A stretch of DNA of 64,000 nt from Actinomycetospora endophytica (GCF_021026375.1 NZ_JAJNDB010000009.1:62001-126000), one strand, 5' to 3'. Positions 53,573 to 62,483 are shown, counted from the stretch's first letter. A program made the numbers and translations. The notes: a model not told the origin generated them from the sequence alone.

Positions 53573-54577
53573 GTGTACGTCCGACCCGACGAGTTGGACG
53601 GGGATGCCGACACCGTCCGCATCCCTCGCCAGCATCTGGATATCGCACGGCAGTCACCGAGCTCCCCTCCTCGTCAGTGGAGTTCGGCCAAGACGGCCGC
53701 GATCACGGCAGTGATCACTTTGATTCTTAGCGTCGGCACAGGCTACGGGCTCGAACTGCTCAAATTAATTGAGCCCCCCGGACAGGTCGTCGATTCTTTT
53801 GCGGCACAGCCCTTCTCAGTTTCGACAACGCCTGCCGGCCTGTACGGTGGCGGTCTCTATGGAACCAAGGGCGAGTTCGCATTCAAGGAACCCCTCAACT
53901 TGACCCCGGAAGAACGCGCCTTCTTTGCATCTCAGGATGCCTATCCAATGACGCCTGATGGTGCGGTGGGCGATCCCGTCGCCGAGCAGCGTTCAAGCCG
54001 ATATTTCAATATTGCCGCGAAGTATCACGGGATTAGTATCGGCGAGGTCGAGACGTTGGCCACCTTGCGCGGGTTGAGCAACGAAACCGTACATTTAAGC
54101 AATATGCGAGTGAAGTTCGTCGAGCGCGATGCGACCTGGAATGGTGGCGTATTTTGTGAGGATAACCAAGGTGGAGGGCCCGTGGATGCTGTTGCCTTCG
54201 ATCTCGACTCAAGTGATCCGGTCGCTCAGGTCGCCGACATCGGCGGTGCGCCGACCGGACAACCACTGTTCTCCGCTAAGCAGTACACCTTGCAGCACGA
54301 CGAACTTTTGACTTTCGACCTTCATTTCCGAACCAAACTGCACCATGCGAAATTTATAGTAGATGTCGATTGGGACACGCCCAGCAATCATGGCACCTAC
54401 GAAGTCAGCGACCAGGGGACGCCCTTTGAGGTCACAGGTCCCGCTACTCCGAATTCATTTGATCCTGATGCGAACACAGCTCAGCGGCCATTGACCGGCT
54501 ACAGGACCGCCTGGGCAATCGCTCCAACCGGACCGTACTCCCAGGTGACGCCGGGTGTCGGTGGATCAGGCTGCTGA
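53573..54577 (+). CDS. Membrane-anchored extracellular protein, function unknown
   Basis: A 334-residue protein with an N-terminal cytoplasmic segment of about 40 residues, one membrane helix (AAITAVITLILSVGTGYGL, about 43-62) and an external beta-rich domain (IAAKYHGISIGEVETLATLR, HLSNMRVKFVERD, AKFIVDVDWDTPSNHGTYEV). It looks like the small cell-surface proteins often carried by actinobacterial islands; no domain is recognised. GTG 53573 has GGGGG upstream. From about 53700 the gene is clearly poorer in GC than its flanks, suggesting separate acquisition. It is the last gene before the integrase, a usual cargo slot. Confidence 0.6.
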   Translation: MYVRPDELDGDADTVRIPRQHLDIARQSPSSPPRQWSSAKTAAITAVITLILSVGTGYGLELLKLIEPPGQVVDSFAAQPFSVSTTPAGLYGGGLYGTKGEFAFKEPLNLTPEERAFFASQDAYPMTPDGAVGDPVAEQRSSRYFNIAAKYHGISIGEVETLATLRGLSNETVHLSNMRVKFVERDATWNGGVFCEDNQGGGPVDAVAFDLDSSDPVAQVADIGGAPTGQPLFSAKQYTLQHDELLTFDLHFRTKLHHAKFIVDVDWDTPSNHGTYEVSDQGTPFEVTGPATPNSFDPDANTAQRPLTGYRTAWAIAPTGPYSQVTPGVGGSGC

Positions 54578-55017
54578 CAGAGAGAGCTCGGGCAAGAGAC
54601 ATTCAAATGGCTGCCCTTCGGCCGAACCTCAACCTTGATGCGACTTACCGGCTGCTGCTCGGCGCACGTGGGCAGGCAGATCGGAGCCCACGGACGTTGG
54701 TCGAGCCAGCCTGCAGACACTGTTGAGTTCTCAAAGATCCGGTCCGTCAGCGCGATCACCCGGGGACCACGCGCCCTCACCCGAGCCGACCTCATGTTCC
54801 GCACGCCCCCAGAGCAGGACCCGGCGTGGCAGGCGGAACGTGTCGAGGTCACCCCCCGGTGGGTCAAGTGCGCCGCGACGGAAATCGCGGCACCTGTTGC
54901 CTCTCGCTACCTGCCACCGACGACCGTCACCGTCTGATGCACACAGCCGGTCTCGGTTCGAGCAACTTGATGAACGAGTCCGACGAGCAGGCGTCGGCGC
55001 TCAAAGCACCACCCACC
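54578..55017. other. Intergenic region between cargo and integrase
   Basis: About 440 bp without a credible gene. At 54722-54733 it holds TTGAG-TT-CTCAA, a small palindrome inside the word CACTGTTGAGTTCTCAA that I have often seen in intergenic DNA of actinobacteria. The integrase runs leftward into this region, so it may hold the terminator of int. Confidence 0.4.
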
Positions 55018-56244
55018 TCAACGGTGGGCGCTCAGCGCGCTCTGCACCACGACTGCGGCGCTTGGATGGAGCTCTCCCCGACTCACGTACTCGTTCTTGA
55101 GGAACTTGGCGTGACCCATCAGGTCGGCCTTCATCCGGTCCGTGAGCGTCAACTCGTCATCAAGGATGGTCGCGTAGGTCCGCCGCCAGGTGTGCGGAGT
55201 CATCCACTCGAGGCCCACCTGTTCCCTGACCTTGCGGAGCGTCCGGCGCACGTTGGCCGGCCACCTGTAGGTGATGTCTCCGCTCGCGCTCGTCGTCGGG
55301 AAGAGCGGCCAGGACGGGTCCCCAGGGAGCTCGAGTCGGGCGCTGATGATGTCCACCGCGAACGACGGCAGCGGGATGATGCGCAGGGCGGCGTCGCTCT
55401 TGCCATCGTGCCGAACGAGCCCCTTCCCCTTCACCCACACTAGGTTCTCGGTCACCGTCACGACGGGCACTGGAGGCATGCCCTGTCCAACCGGCAAGCC
55501 GTCCAGGTTCACGTCGAGCCGTCGCACCGCGAGACCCTCACCGATCCGGAGTCCCGTGCCGAGAAAGAAGCGAACGAGCTCGGGGAGTTCCGCGCGGCGG
55601 GCGACCTCCTGGATGCGCCGCACCGCTGGGTCGGGGGAGGAGGAGTCGAGCCAGTCGAAGAGGCGCTGGCGCTCGTCGAGCGTGAGCCCTCGCGGCGACG
55701 CCTTGCGCTTGCCCCTGACCTGCTCGATGCGGTCGAGTTCGCGGACCGGGTTCTGATCGAGCGCGTCGTGGAGCACGGCCTGCTGCATGACGCCGCTGAC
55801 GACCGTCCGAACGTTGCGTCGCGTGTTCGCGGTGTAGCGCAGCCCGAGCTGCTCGAAAAAACCATCGAGGCGAGCGGGCGAGCACTCCCGGAGCCGGAGC
55901 GAACCCAACCCAGGGAGGACGTAGTTGTCTAACCGGGCCTTGTACTCCACGTACGTCGTGTCCTGGCGCTTCCGCTTCACCTTGTCGAGGTAGATCTCGG
56001 CCGCGTCGGCGAAGGTCGACGTGGGTGAGAGTGCGCCGGCCGCCCGGGTCGCTCCTCTCTGCCGCTGTTCGACGGCCCGGTGCAGCGCGGTTCGCGCGGC
56101 AGTCTTGGACCCGGCGAACTTCGCCATCCGCCGCGTCACGCCGTCGTGATCACGGAACCTGCATCGCGCCACCCAGACGCCCGCGGACTCCTCCGCGACC
56201 TTGATGCTGCCGGGGGTGCCCAGGGCTAGGGGAGGACGGGCCAT
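55018..56244 (-). CDS. int: Tyrosine site-specific recombinase (element integrase)
   Basis: A 408-residue phage-type integrase. It has an N-terminal arm-binding/SAM-like part (SPTSTFADAAEIYLDK, KRQDTTYVEYKARLDNYVLP) and a C-terminal catalytic domain with the first arginine in FFLGTGLRIGEGLAVR, the box-II HTWRRTYATI (His351, Arg354), LMGHAKFLKNEY with His378, and the nucleophile Tyr386. All catalytic residues are present, so it is probably active. ATG 56244 has GGGAG upstream. It starts about 100 bp from the 3' end of tRNA-Leu and reads away from it, as expected for the integrase that mediates insertion at the 37-bp core. No excisionase is adjacent; the candidate at 28193 is distant. Confidence 0.92.
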   Translation of the reverse strand: MARPPLALGTPGSIKVAEESAGVWVARCRFRDHDGVTRRMAKFAGSKTAARTALHRAVEQRQRGATRAAGALSPTSTFADAAEIYLDKVKRKRQDTTYVEYKARLDNYVLPGLGSLRLRECSPARLDGFFEQLGLRYTANTRRNVRTVVSGVMQQAVLHDALDQNPVRELDRIEQVRGKRKASPRGLTLDERQRLFDWLDSSSPDPAVRRIQEVARRAELPELVRFFLGTGLRIGEGLAVRRLDVNLDGLPVGQGMPPVPVVTVTENLVWVKGKGLVRHDGKSDAALRIIPLPSFAVDIISARLELPGDPSWPLFPTTSASGDITYRWPANVRRTLRKVREQVGLEWMTPHTWRRTYATILDDELTLTDRMKADLMGHAKFLKNEYVSRGELHPSAAVVVQSALSAHR

Positions 56245-56341
56245 CGGAGCTCCCAGCGCCAGCGAGACGAGTTTCCGACCAGTAAACGACCAGCGAGTCG
56301 TTTATAGGGAAGCACGCCGTGGCCCTGACCTGCAAGGATGA

Positions 56342-56378
56342 GTGCCCCCGGTGGGATTCGAACCCACACTGGACGGAT
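56342..56378. repeat. Right attachment site inside tRNA-Leu
   Basis: 37 bp covering the tRNA-Leu 3' half (acceptor, T-arm, anticodon-stem 3' strand), repeated at 17651-17687 with one mismatch. The crossover lies within this stretch. Confidence 0.85.
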
Positions 56379-56416
56379 TTTGAATCCGCTGTCTCTGCCG
56401 GTTGGACTACGGGGGC
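56343..56416 (-). tRNA. tRNA-Leu (anticodon CAA)
   Basis: A 74-nt cloverleaf on the minus strand: acceptor GCCCCCG (56416-56410) with CGGGGGC plus discriminator A, anticodon stem GCGGA/TCCGT around loop TTCAAAA (anticodon CAA, U33 present), a five-base variable region, and T-arm GTGGG-TTCGAAT-CCCAC. The D-stem has three clear pairs. CAA would read UUG leucine, yet the variable region is short, not the long arm usual for leucine tRNAs. The CCA end is not encoded. The gene is the integration target and remains intact. Confidence 0.85.
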
Positions 56417-56614
56417 TGGACGCGCCGACCCTCGCCGGGTGGCCGCAGTGTTACCTCGTCCACACCGTGTCGCTCGTCGCCGACGGACGCGCAGCTTAGC
56501 CCGGTAGGGTCGGCTGAATCGAACCGGCCTGGTGCGGGGGACCGGCGGGTCGGTGTGGATCGGTCGGCCCCGGGACCACGGGCCGGACGCAGCGACGCGC
56601 ACAGGAGGACCGCC

Positions 56615-57259
56615 ATGAGCCAGCAGGCCGAGGAGATCGCCGCTGCAGCCGACGCGGCCGTCGAGGTGCCCGAGGAGCCGGCACCGCGCGAGCCGCTCCG
56701 CGTGCTGGTGGCCGAGGACGAGGCGCTCATCCGCATGGACCTCGTGGAGATGCTCCGCGAGGAGGGCTACGACGTCGTCGGCGAGGCCGGGGACGGCGCC
56801 CAGGCGATCGAGCTGGCCCGCAGCCTCAAGCCGGGCCTCGTCATGATGGACATCAAGATGCCCGGCACCGACGGGCTCGAGGCGGCCACCACGATCGCGC
56901 AGGAGCGGATCGCGCCCGTGGTCATGCTCACCGCGTTCAGCCAGCGCGACCTCGTCGACTCGGCGCGCGACGCCGGCGCGATGGCCTACCTGGTCAAGCC
57001 GTTCACCAAGACCGACGTGGTCCCGGCGATCGAGGTGGCCGCAAGCCGGTTCGCCGAGATCACCGCGCTCGAGGACGAGGTCGCGGGGCTGACCGAGCGC
57101 CTGGAGACCCGCAAGGCGGTCGAGCGCGCCAAGGGCCTGCTGATGAGCAAGAAGAAGATGACCGAGCCCGACGCCTTCCGCTGGATCCAGCGGACCGCGA
57201 TGGACCGCCGCACGACGATGAAGGTCGTCGCCGACGCCGTCGTCGAGACCTTCGGCTGA
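56615..57259 (+). CDS. pdtaR: PdtaR-like response regulator with ANTAR RNA-binding domain
   Basis: A 214-residue two-domain regulator. The receiver (about 31-145) has the acidic pair in VLVAEDEALIRMDL, the phosphoacceptor aspartate in LVMMDIKMPGTDG, TAFSQ and the lysine in YLVKPFTK. The ANTAR domain (about 150-210: RLETRKAVERAKGLLM, FRWIQRTAMDRRTTM) binds paired RNA stem-loops and acts as antiterminator after phosphorylation by the PdtaS kinase (not in this window). AGGAGG (56603-56608) sets ATG 56615. An acidic Ala/Glu-rich leader of about 30 residues precedes the receiver. The position before the Liv transporter genes is common in actinobacteria. Confidence 0.92.
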   Translation: MSQQAEEIAAAADAAVEVPEEPAPREPLRVLVAEDEALIRMDLVEMLREEGYDVVGEAGDGAQAIELARSLKPGLVMMDIKMPGTDGLEAATTIAQERIAPVVMLTAFSQRDLVDSARDAGAMAYLVKPFTKTDVVPAIEVAASRFAEITALEDEVAGLTERLETRKAVERAKGLLMSKKKMTEPDAFRWIQRTAMDRRTTMKVVADAVVETFG

Positions 57260-57483
57260 GTCGGCCAGACACCCGGGCGAAGATCTACCGCTGAACGGGG
57301 ACGAAACGGTCACCCGGACGCTGTCGTCGCTCACAGAGGCCCGATCGGTGACCGTGCGTCATTCAGCCCTGTGAGTGATCGGCCGCTGACCAGCGCCGAC
57401 GCCGCGACCCGCCGACAGGGGTCACTCGATCGTGACCTACGGTGGCCGCGTTCAGTGTCGGCGGTGGGTCCGGGAGGTCGCAG

Positions 57484-58740
57484 GTGGGTCGGGCGTGGGG
57501 CGGGTCGGCGGAGCCGGGCAGGACACGGGACCCGCGACGTCCGCGCCGGGTGGCCGGCCTGCTGGCCGTCACGCTGACGGCGGCGGCGCTGGCGCTCACC
57601 GGATGCGGCTCGGGCGGCAGCGCCAACGGGGAGTGCGACACCGACAAGGGCACCCTCACGGTCGGGCTCATCGCCCCGCTGTCCGGCGAGCTGGCCAACA
57701 TCGGCCTGGGCATGAGGAACTCGGCCGACCTCGCCGTCCGGCAGGCCAACGACCGCTGCGCCGTCCAGGGCTACCGCCTCGAGCTGCAGAGCCGGGACGA
57801 CAGGGGCGACCCGGCGACCGGCGCGGCCGCCGCGAAGGACCTCGCCGCGAACCCGACGCTGATCGGCGTCGTCGGGACCTACAACTCGTCGACGGCGCAG
57901 ACGGTGCAGCCGGTCCTCGGGAACGCGGGGATCGTGCAGGTGTCGCCCGGCAACACCAACATCTCGCTGACCCGCGGGGCCAACCCGGTCTCGGCCCCGC
58001 TGCGGCAGTACCAGACCTACTTCCGTGTGGTCGCCACCGACGCCGTCCAGGGCCCGGCGGCCGCCGACCACCTCGCGGCGATCGGCAAGACGAAGGTCGC
58101 GGTCGTCAGCGACGGCCAGACCTACGGCGAGGGCATCGCGAACGAGTTCGCCAAGCAGTTCGGCACCCGGGGCGGCCAGGTCGTCATGCGGATGACGCTG
58201 CCGGCGGGCACGGCGCCGGACGCCGCCGTCGCGGCGGTCTCCCGCACGCGGCCGGACGCGGTGTTCTACGGCGGGGAGTACCCCGACGGCGGACCGCTGT
58301 CGCGGGCGCTGTCCGGCCTGGGCATCCCGCTCATGGGCGGGGACGGCATCGTGAACCCCGACTACGTGACGGCAGGCGGGCGCAGCGGCGACCTCGGGAC
58401 CTCCGTCGGGCCCCCGACCGAGACGCTGCCGGGCGCCAAGGGCTTCATCGACGCCTACCGGACCGCGGGCTACCGGGAGAGCTACGGGCAGTACGGCGCC
58501 TTCAGCTTCGACGCCGCGAACGTCGTCATGACGTCCGTCGCCGGAGTGATCGACGCCCGCGGTGACGGCGAGTGGTCGACCGGTCTGCGTCCGGCCGTCG
58601 ACCAGGCCGTCCAGTCGTACGACGGCGACGGCATCACCGGGCCGATCTCGTTCGACCGGTTCGGGGACGTCGGAACAGATGCCGTGACCGTGTATCAGCT
58701 GGTCGGCGGACGATGGATCCCCGATCGCACCCAGCCCTGA
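57484..58740 (+). CDS. Branched-chain amino-acid-type ABC transporter substrate-binding lipoprotein (first copy)
   Basis: A 418-residue periplasmic-type binding protein anchored as a lipoprotein. A basic start (RRPRRVAGLLAVTLTAAAL) is followed by lipobox ALTGC, then the Leu/Ile/Val-binding fold (TLTVGLIAPLSGELANIGLG; GVVGTYNSSTAQTVQPVLG; PDAVFYGGEYPDGGPLSRAL). GTG 57484 is preferred since GGGAGG (57472-57477) sits six bases upstream; the GTG at 57442 has no ribosome site. It precedes a second, related binding-protein gene and the Liv permease and ATPase genes. A weak hairpin follows the stop. The exact ligand (amino acid, amide or other) is uncertain. Confidence 0.85.
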   Translation: MGRAWGGSAEPGRTRDPRRPRRVAGLLAVTLTAAALALTGCGSGGSANGECDTDKGTLTVGLIAPLSGELANIGLGMRNSADLAVRQANDRCAVQGYRLELQSRDDRGDPATGAAAAKDLAANPTLIGVVGTYNSSTAQTVQPVLGNAGIVQVSPGNTNISLTRGANPVSAPLRQYQTYFRVVATDAVQGPAAADHLAAIGKTKVAVVSDGQTYGEGIANEFAKQFGTRGGQVVMRMTLPAGTAPDAAVAAVSRTRPDAVFYGGEYPDGGPLSRALSGLGIPLMGGDGIVNPDYVTAGGRSGDLGTSVGPPTETLPGAKGFIDAYRTAGYRESYGQYGAFSFDAANVVMTSVAGVIDARGDGEWSTGLRPAVDQAVQSYDGDGITGPISFDRFGDVGTDAVTVYQLVGGRWIPDRTQP

Positions 58741-58757
58741 GACCTCTCACGATGATC

Positions 58758-58775
58758 ACCCGGCCTTGACCGGGT
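58758..58775 (+). terminator. Short hairpin after the first binding-protein gene
   Basis: ACCCGG (58758-58763) pairs with CCGGGT (58770-58775) around CCTTGA. Six base pairs without a T-run: a weak terminator or processing site. Confidence 0.35.
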
Positions 58776-58914
58776 CTTGAGGTTACGGCTCGAATACACA
58801 CTGGACCACACCTGTTCCCCTCCGGGATTTGGGTCTATCTTTCCCACCCGACCGGAGGAGTTTGGAACTTGCCGGTCGCTCTGTGAGCACACAGCAGCAA
58901 CGGGAGGTTGTTCA

Positions 58915-60117
58915 GTGGTCCGACGTCGCCTCGCCGCCGCGGGCGCCCTGGTCGCAGCAGCGGCCCTGGTGCTCTCCGGCTGCGCCAACCAGGGCGGAGG
59001 TGGCGCGGCGCAGACCAGCCAGGCCCCCGCCCCCGCCCAGCCCAACAACGCCGCGCTCCCCGCGGGCAACGGCCAGGGCAAGTGCGCGCCCGGCACCTCG
59101 ATCGCGTACGTCGGCACCCTCGCCGGTCAGAACGCCGCCCTGGGACAGGCGATCGCGAACGCGACCGAGCTGGCGGTCAACCAGCACAACCAGGCCAACC
59201 CGGGCTGCCAGGTCACCCTGGTCAAGGCCGACTCCGGCGGCACGCCGGACACCGCCGTCGGCCCGACGCAGGCCGTGATCAACAACCCCGCCGTCCTGGG
59301 CATCGTCGGGCTGCCGTTCTCCGGTGAGTCGAAGGCCGTCGGGCCCTCGCTCAACGCCGCCGGTCTGGTCAACATCACGCCGTCGGCCACCAACCCGGGC
59401 CTGACCGGGAACGGCTGGACGAACTTCTTCCGCGGTCTGGGCAACGACGCGGTGCAGGGTCCGGCCGCGGCGAAGTGGATGAAGACCAAGTTCAACCCGC
59501 AGTCGATCTGCGTCATCAAGGACGACTCGGACTACGGCATCGGGCTGGCCAACGCGGTGACCCAGGCTCTCGGCCCGCAGGTCGCCGCCTGCCAGGGCAA
59601 CGTCAAGACGAACCAGAAGGAGTTCTCCGCGACGGTCGGCCAGGTCCAGCAGGCCAACCCGCAGGCGATCTTCTACGCGGGCTACTACACCGAGGCCGCG
59701 CCGCTGGTCCAGCAGCTGCGTGACGCCGGCGTGCAGGCCCCGTTCGTCGGCCCCGACGGCGTCAAGGACGAGCAGTTCGTCGTCAACGCCGCCGGTTCCG
59801 CCAACGGCGCGTACCTGACCTGTCCGTGCGTCCCGCAGGAGGGCTTCACCGCCTTCACGCAGGCCTACCAGCAGGCCTACGGCGTCGCCCCGCAGACCTA
59901 CTCGGCCGAGGCCTACGACAGCGCGACGATCCTGCTGTCCGGCATCGACAAGGGCGCCAACTCGCGTCCGGCGCTGCTGAACTACGTCAAGACCTACAAC
60001 GGCCAGGGTCTGACGAAGAAGTTCCAGTGGCAGCCCAACGGCGAGCTCTCGGAGACTCCGGTGTACGTCTACCGGGTCGACGGCGACAAGATCGTCACGG
60101 ACTCGCCGATCAGCTGA
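58915..60117 (+). CDS. Branched-chain amino-acid ABC transporter substrate-binding lipoprotein (second copy)
   Basis: A 400-residue binding lipoprotein of the LivJ/LivK family: basic leader RRRLAAAGALVAAAALVL, lipobox LSGC, then a low-complexity linker (Gly/Gln/Pro/Ala) and the binding fold (SIAYVGTLAGQNAALGQAI; GIVGLPFSGESKAVGPSLNA; NPQAIFYAGYYTEAAPLVQQ). GTG 58915 has GGGAGG seven bases upstream; longer open readings enter the promoter region. It is related to the previous gene but well diverged, so the two may serve one permease with different ligands. A strong hairpin lies between it and livH. Confidence 0.9.
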   Translation: MVRRRLAAAGALVAAAALVLSGCANQGGGGAAQTSQAPAPAQPNNAALPAGNGQGKCAPGTSIAYVGTLAGQNAALGQAIANATELAVNQHNQANPGCQVTLVKADSGGTPDTAVGPTQAVINNPAVLGIVGLPFSGESKAVGPSLNAAGLVNITPSATNPGLTGNGWTNFFRGLGNDAVQGPAAAKWMKTKFNPQSICVIKDDSDYGIGLANAVTQALGPQVAACQGNVKTNQKEFSATVGQVQQANPQAIFYAGYYTEAAPLVQQLRDAGVQAPFVGPDGVKDEQFVVNAAGSANGAYLTCPCVPQEGFTAFTQAYQQAYGVAPQTYSAEAYDSATILLSGIDKGANSRPALLNYVKTYNGQGLTKKFQWQPNGELSETPVYVYRVDGDKIVTDSPIS

Positions 60118-60127
60118 TCCACCCCGA

Positions 60128-60169
60128 CGACGGCCGCGTCCGGGTCGATCCCCGGGCGCGGCCGTCGTA
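60128..60169 (+). terminator. Strong hairpin between binding-protein gene and permease genes
   Basis: ACGACGGCCGCGTCCGGG (60128-60145) pairs with CCCGGGCGCGGCCGTCGT (60152-60169): 18 base pairs with one T-G wobble and loop TCGATC. It starts 11 bases after the stop. It probably ends or protects the abundant binding-protein mRNA while letting some polymerase continue to livH. Confidence 0.7.
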
Positions 60170-60318
60170 CGTCCGCTCGCGACGCCTCGACCACGAGCGC
60201 CGCGCCCCCGGCCGGGTCACCTCCGGCGCCCCCACAGGAGAGCGTCATCCACACCCTCACCGCCGTCACGGACCTGATCACGCAGGACACCGGGCCGTGG
60301 ATCAACTTCGACGTCGGG

Positions 60319-61263
60319 TTGTTCCTCGACCGCTTCTGGGCCAACACGATCAACGGGCTCTCGTACGGGAGCATCTACGCGCTCGTGGCCCTCGGCTACA
60401 CCCTGGTCTACGGGGTGCTCCAGCTGATCAACTTCGCCCACTCCGAGATCTTCGTGATCGGGGTCTTCGGCGTGTACTTCACGTTCCTGGCCCTGGGCTT
60501 CGTCCCGGGCGCGACCCCGAACATCCCGATCGGTGGGATCATCGCCGACCTGGTGCTCGCCGGTGCGGTCGGCATGATCCTCGCCGGCGTCGCGGCGGTG
60601 CTGCTGGAACGGGTGGCCTACCGGCCGCTGCGACGGCGCAACGCGCCGCGCCTGGCCTTCCTGATCACGGCGATCGGGGCGTCGTTCGTGATCCAGCAGA
60701 TCTTCCGGATCTTCCGCGGGTCGAACCCCGAGGGCACCATCCGGCTACTGCAGCCCGACCCGGTCTTCCGCATCTTCGGCGCCCCGGTGACCAACCTGCA
60801 GATCATCATCATCCTGGCGTCGTTCGCGATGTTCTTCGCCGCGGACGGGTTCGTGAACCGCACCCGGCTGGGCCGCGGGGTGCGGGCCGTCGCGCAGGAC
60901 CCGGCGACGGCGACACTCATGGGGGTCAACCGCGAACGGGTCATCATGATCACGTTCCTGCTCGGCGGCCTGCTCGCCGGAGCGGCCGCGCTCTTCTACC
61001 TCATGACGATCCCGCAGGGCGCGGTCTTCAACGGCGGCTTCCTGCTCGGCATCAAGGCGTTCGCCGCGGCCGTGCTCGGCGGCATCGGGAACCTGCGCGG
61101 CGCGCTGCTCGGCGGGCTCATCCTCGGCATCGTGGAGAACTACGGGCAGTCGCTCTTCGGCGGCGACTGGCGCGACGTCGTCGCGTTCGTCCTGCTCGTC
61201 GGCGTCCTGATGTTCCGCCCGACGGGGATCCTGGGCGAGTCGCTGGGGAAGGCGCGGGTATGA
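60319..61263 (+). CDS. livH: Branched-chain amino-acid ABC transporter permease LivH
   Basis: A 314-residue inner-membrane permease: WANTINGLSYGSIYALVALG, GYTLVYGVLQLINFAHSEIF (family signature), IGASFVIQQIFRIFRG and GIGNLRGALLGGLILGIVEN, with about eight hydrophobic segments. It would form the channel with LivM. The start is uncertain. TTG 60319 is the first usual initiation codon in frame after the long upstream reading, but it has no ribosome site; AGGAG at 60236-60240 is ideally placed for an ATC at 60247, which would add 24 residues. The TGA overlaps livM by four bases. Confidence 0.85.
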   Translation: MFLDRFWANTINGLSYGSIYALVALGYTLVYGVLQLINFAHSEIFVIGVFGVYFTFLALGFVPGATPNIPIGGIIADLVLAGAVGMILAGVAAVLLERVAYRPLRRRNAPRLAFLITAIGASFVIQQIFRIFRGSNPEGTIRLLQPDPVFRIFGAPVTNLQIIIILASFAMFFAADGFVNRTRLGRGVRAVAQDPATATLMGVNRERVIMITFLLGGLLAGAAALFYLMTIPQGAVFNGGFLLGIKAFAAAVLGGIGNLRGALLGGLILGIVENYGQSLFGGDWRDVVAFVLLVGVLMFRPTGILGESLGKARV

Positions 61264-62483
61264 CCACCACCCAGCCCCGCACCGACCCGTCGTCGGGAAC
61301 CTCCGGGCCGACGCTGCGCGAGCGGTGGGCCGAGGGATCGCGCTGGTGGAACGCGCGCAGCCGGCCACAGCAGTGGGGCCTGCTGGTCCCGGTCGTCGTC
61401 CTCATCTACTTCCTGCCGGTCATCAACCCGCCGATCATCACGACCGAGCCGGCGACCGACTTCTCGATCGCGCTGTTCAACGCCTCGGTGTTCGCGCTCA
61501 TCGCGATCGGTCTGAACGTCGTCATCGGGCAGGCCGGTCTGCTCGACCTGGGCTACGTCGGCTTCTTCGCGATCGGCGCCTACACCGCGGCGGTGCTCTC
61601 CTCGCCCGACTCCGAGCTCGGCGTCCGGTTCCCGTGGCTGGTGATCGTCCCGATCGCCATGGTCATCACGATGATCTCGGGGGTCATCCTCGGGACGCCG
61701 ACGCTGCGGCTGCGCGGCGACTACCTCGCGATCGTCACGCTCGGCTTCGGTGAGCTCGTCCGACTGCTGGCCGACAACATCGACCCGTTGCGCGGCAACC
61801 GGGGCTTCCAGAACATCGCCCGCCCCGGCGGCACGTACCCCGACGGGACGCCGATCTTCACGCAGAACGACGCGCAGGGGTTCTACTGGCTGTCGGTCAC
61901 GATCATCGTCATCGTGCTGCTGTTCATGGGGAACCTGGAGCGCTCGCGGGTCGGGCGCGCCTGGATCGCGGTGCGTGAGGACGAGGACGCCGCCGAGCTC
62001 ACCGGGGTCCCGACGTACCGGTTCAAGATCTGGGCGTTCGCGATCGGCGCGGCGGTCGGTGGTCTCTCGGGGACGCTGTTCGCGGCGCAGGTCGGCTTCG
62101 TGAACAACCAGCGTTTCGACGTCACCACCTCGATCCTCTATCTCGCCGCGGTCGTCCTCGGCGGGCAGGGGAACAAGGTCGGCGTCATCGTCGGGGCCTT
62201 CCTGGTCTCCTACATCCCGGACCGGTTCCAGTTCGAGCCGGAGTACCGGTTCCTCATCTTCGGTCTCGCGCTGATCATCCTGATGATCTTCCGGCCGCAG
62301 GGACTCCTCGGCATGCGCCAGCACCTGCTCACCTACGGACGGGAGGCCTACCAGCGGCTCTTCGGGGCGGGCACCGGCGTGGCGCCGACGGGGCTGACGG
62401 CGTCGTCGCGCGGTCGGGGCGACGCCGTGGAGACGACGCCCGACGACCATGCCGGGACGTCGCCGCGGGGAGGTGGGGAATGA
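61260..62483 (+). CDS. livM: Branched-chain amino-acid ABC transporter permease LivM
   Basis: A 407-residue permease. A 40-residue polar leader is followed by eight or so membrane segments, among them the signature [42 protein letters not shown], and [20 protein letters not shown] central EAA-like loop ([20 protein letters not shown]) contacts the ATPases. The C-terminal 60 residues are soluble and unconserved. ATG 61260 overlaps the livH stop and its own stop overlaps the livG ATG by four bases. Confidence 0.9.
   Translation: MTTTQPRTDPSSGTSGPTLRERWAEGSRWWNARSRPQQWGLLVPVVVLIYFLPVINPPIITTEPATDFSIALFNASVFALIAIGLNVVIGQAGLLDLGYVGFFAIGAYTAAVLSSPDSELGVRFPWLVIVPIAMVITMISGVILGTPTLRLRGDYLAIVTLGFGELVRLLADNIDPLRGNRGFQNIARPGGTYPDGTPIFTQNDAQGFYWLSVTIIVIVLLFMGNLERSRVGRAWIAVREDEDAAELTGVPTYRFKIWAFAIGAAVGGLSGTLFAAQVGFVNNQRFDVTTSILYLAAVVLGGQGNKVGVIVGAFLVSYIPDRFQFEPEYRFLIFGLALIILMIFRPQGLLGMRQHLLTYGREAYQRLFGAGTGVAPTGLTASSRGRGDAVETTPDDHAGTSPRGGGE

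Larger units (their letters stand above)
17651..56378. mobile_element. Integrative element inserted in tRNA-Leu, about 38.7 kb
   Basis: The limits are set by a 37-bp direct repeat (17651-17687 and 56342-56378; one mismatch, A at 17667 against T at 56358) equal to the 3' half of a tRNA-Leu gene. The intact tRNA and a tyrosine integrase reading away from it lie at the right end, the arrangement expected after integration at a tRNA 3' end. The cargo includes a coupling ATPase, a MobF relaxase, a WhiB regulator, an ImmA/IrrE peptidase, several probable defence genes and decayed recombination genes. No VirB4-like or other mating-pore gene was seen, so it is better called an integrative mobilizable element than a full ICE. 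Base composition is mosaic; 18.2-25.4 kb and 53.7-54.6 kb are visibly poorer in GC. Confidence 0.85.
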
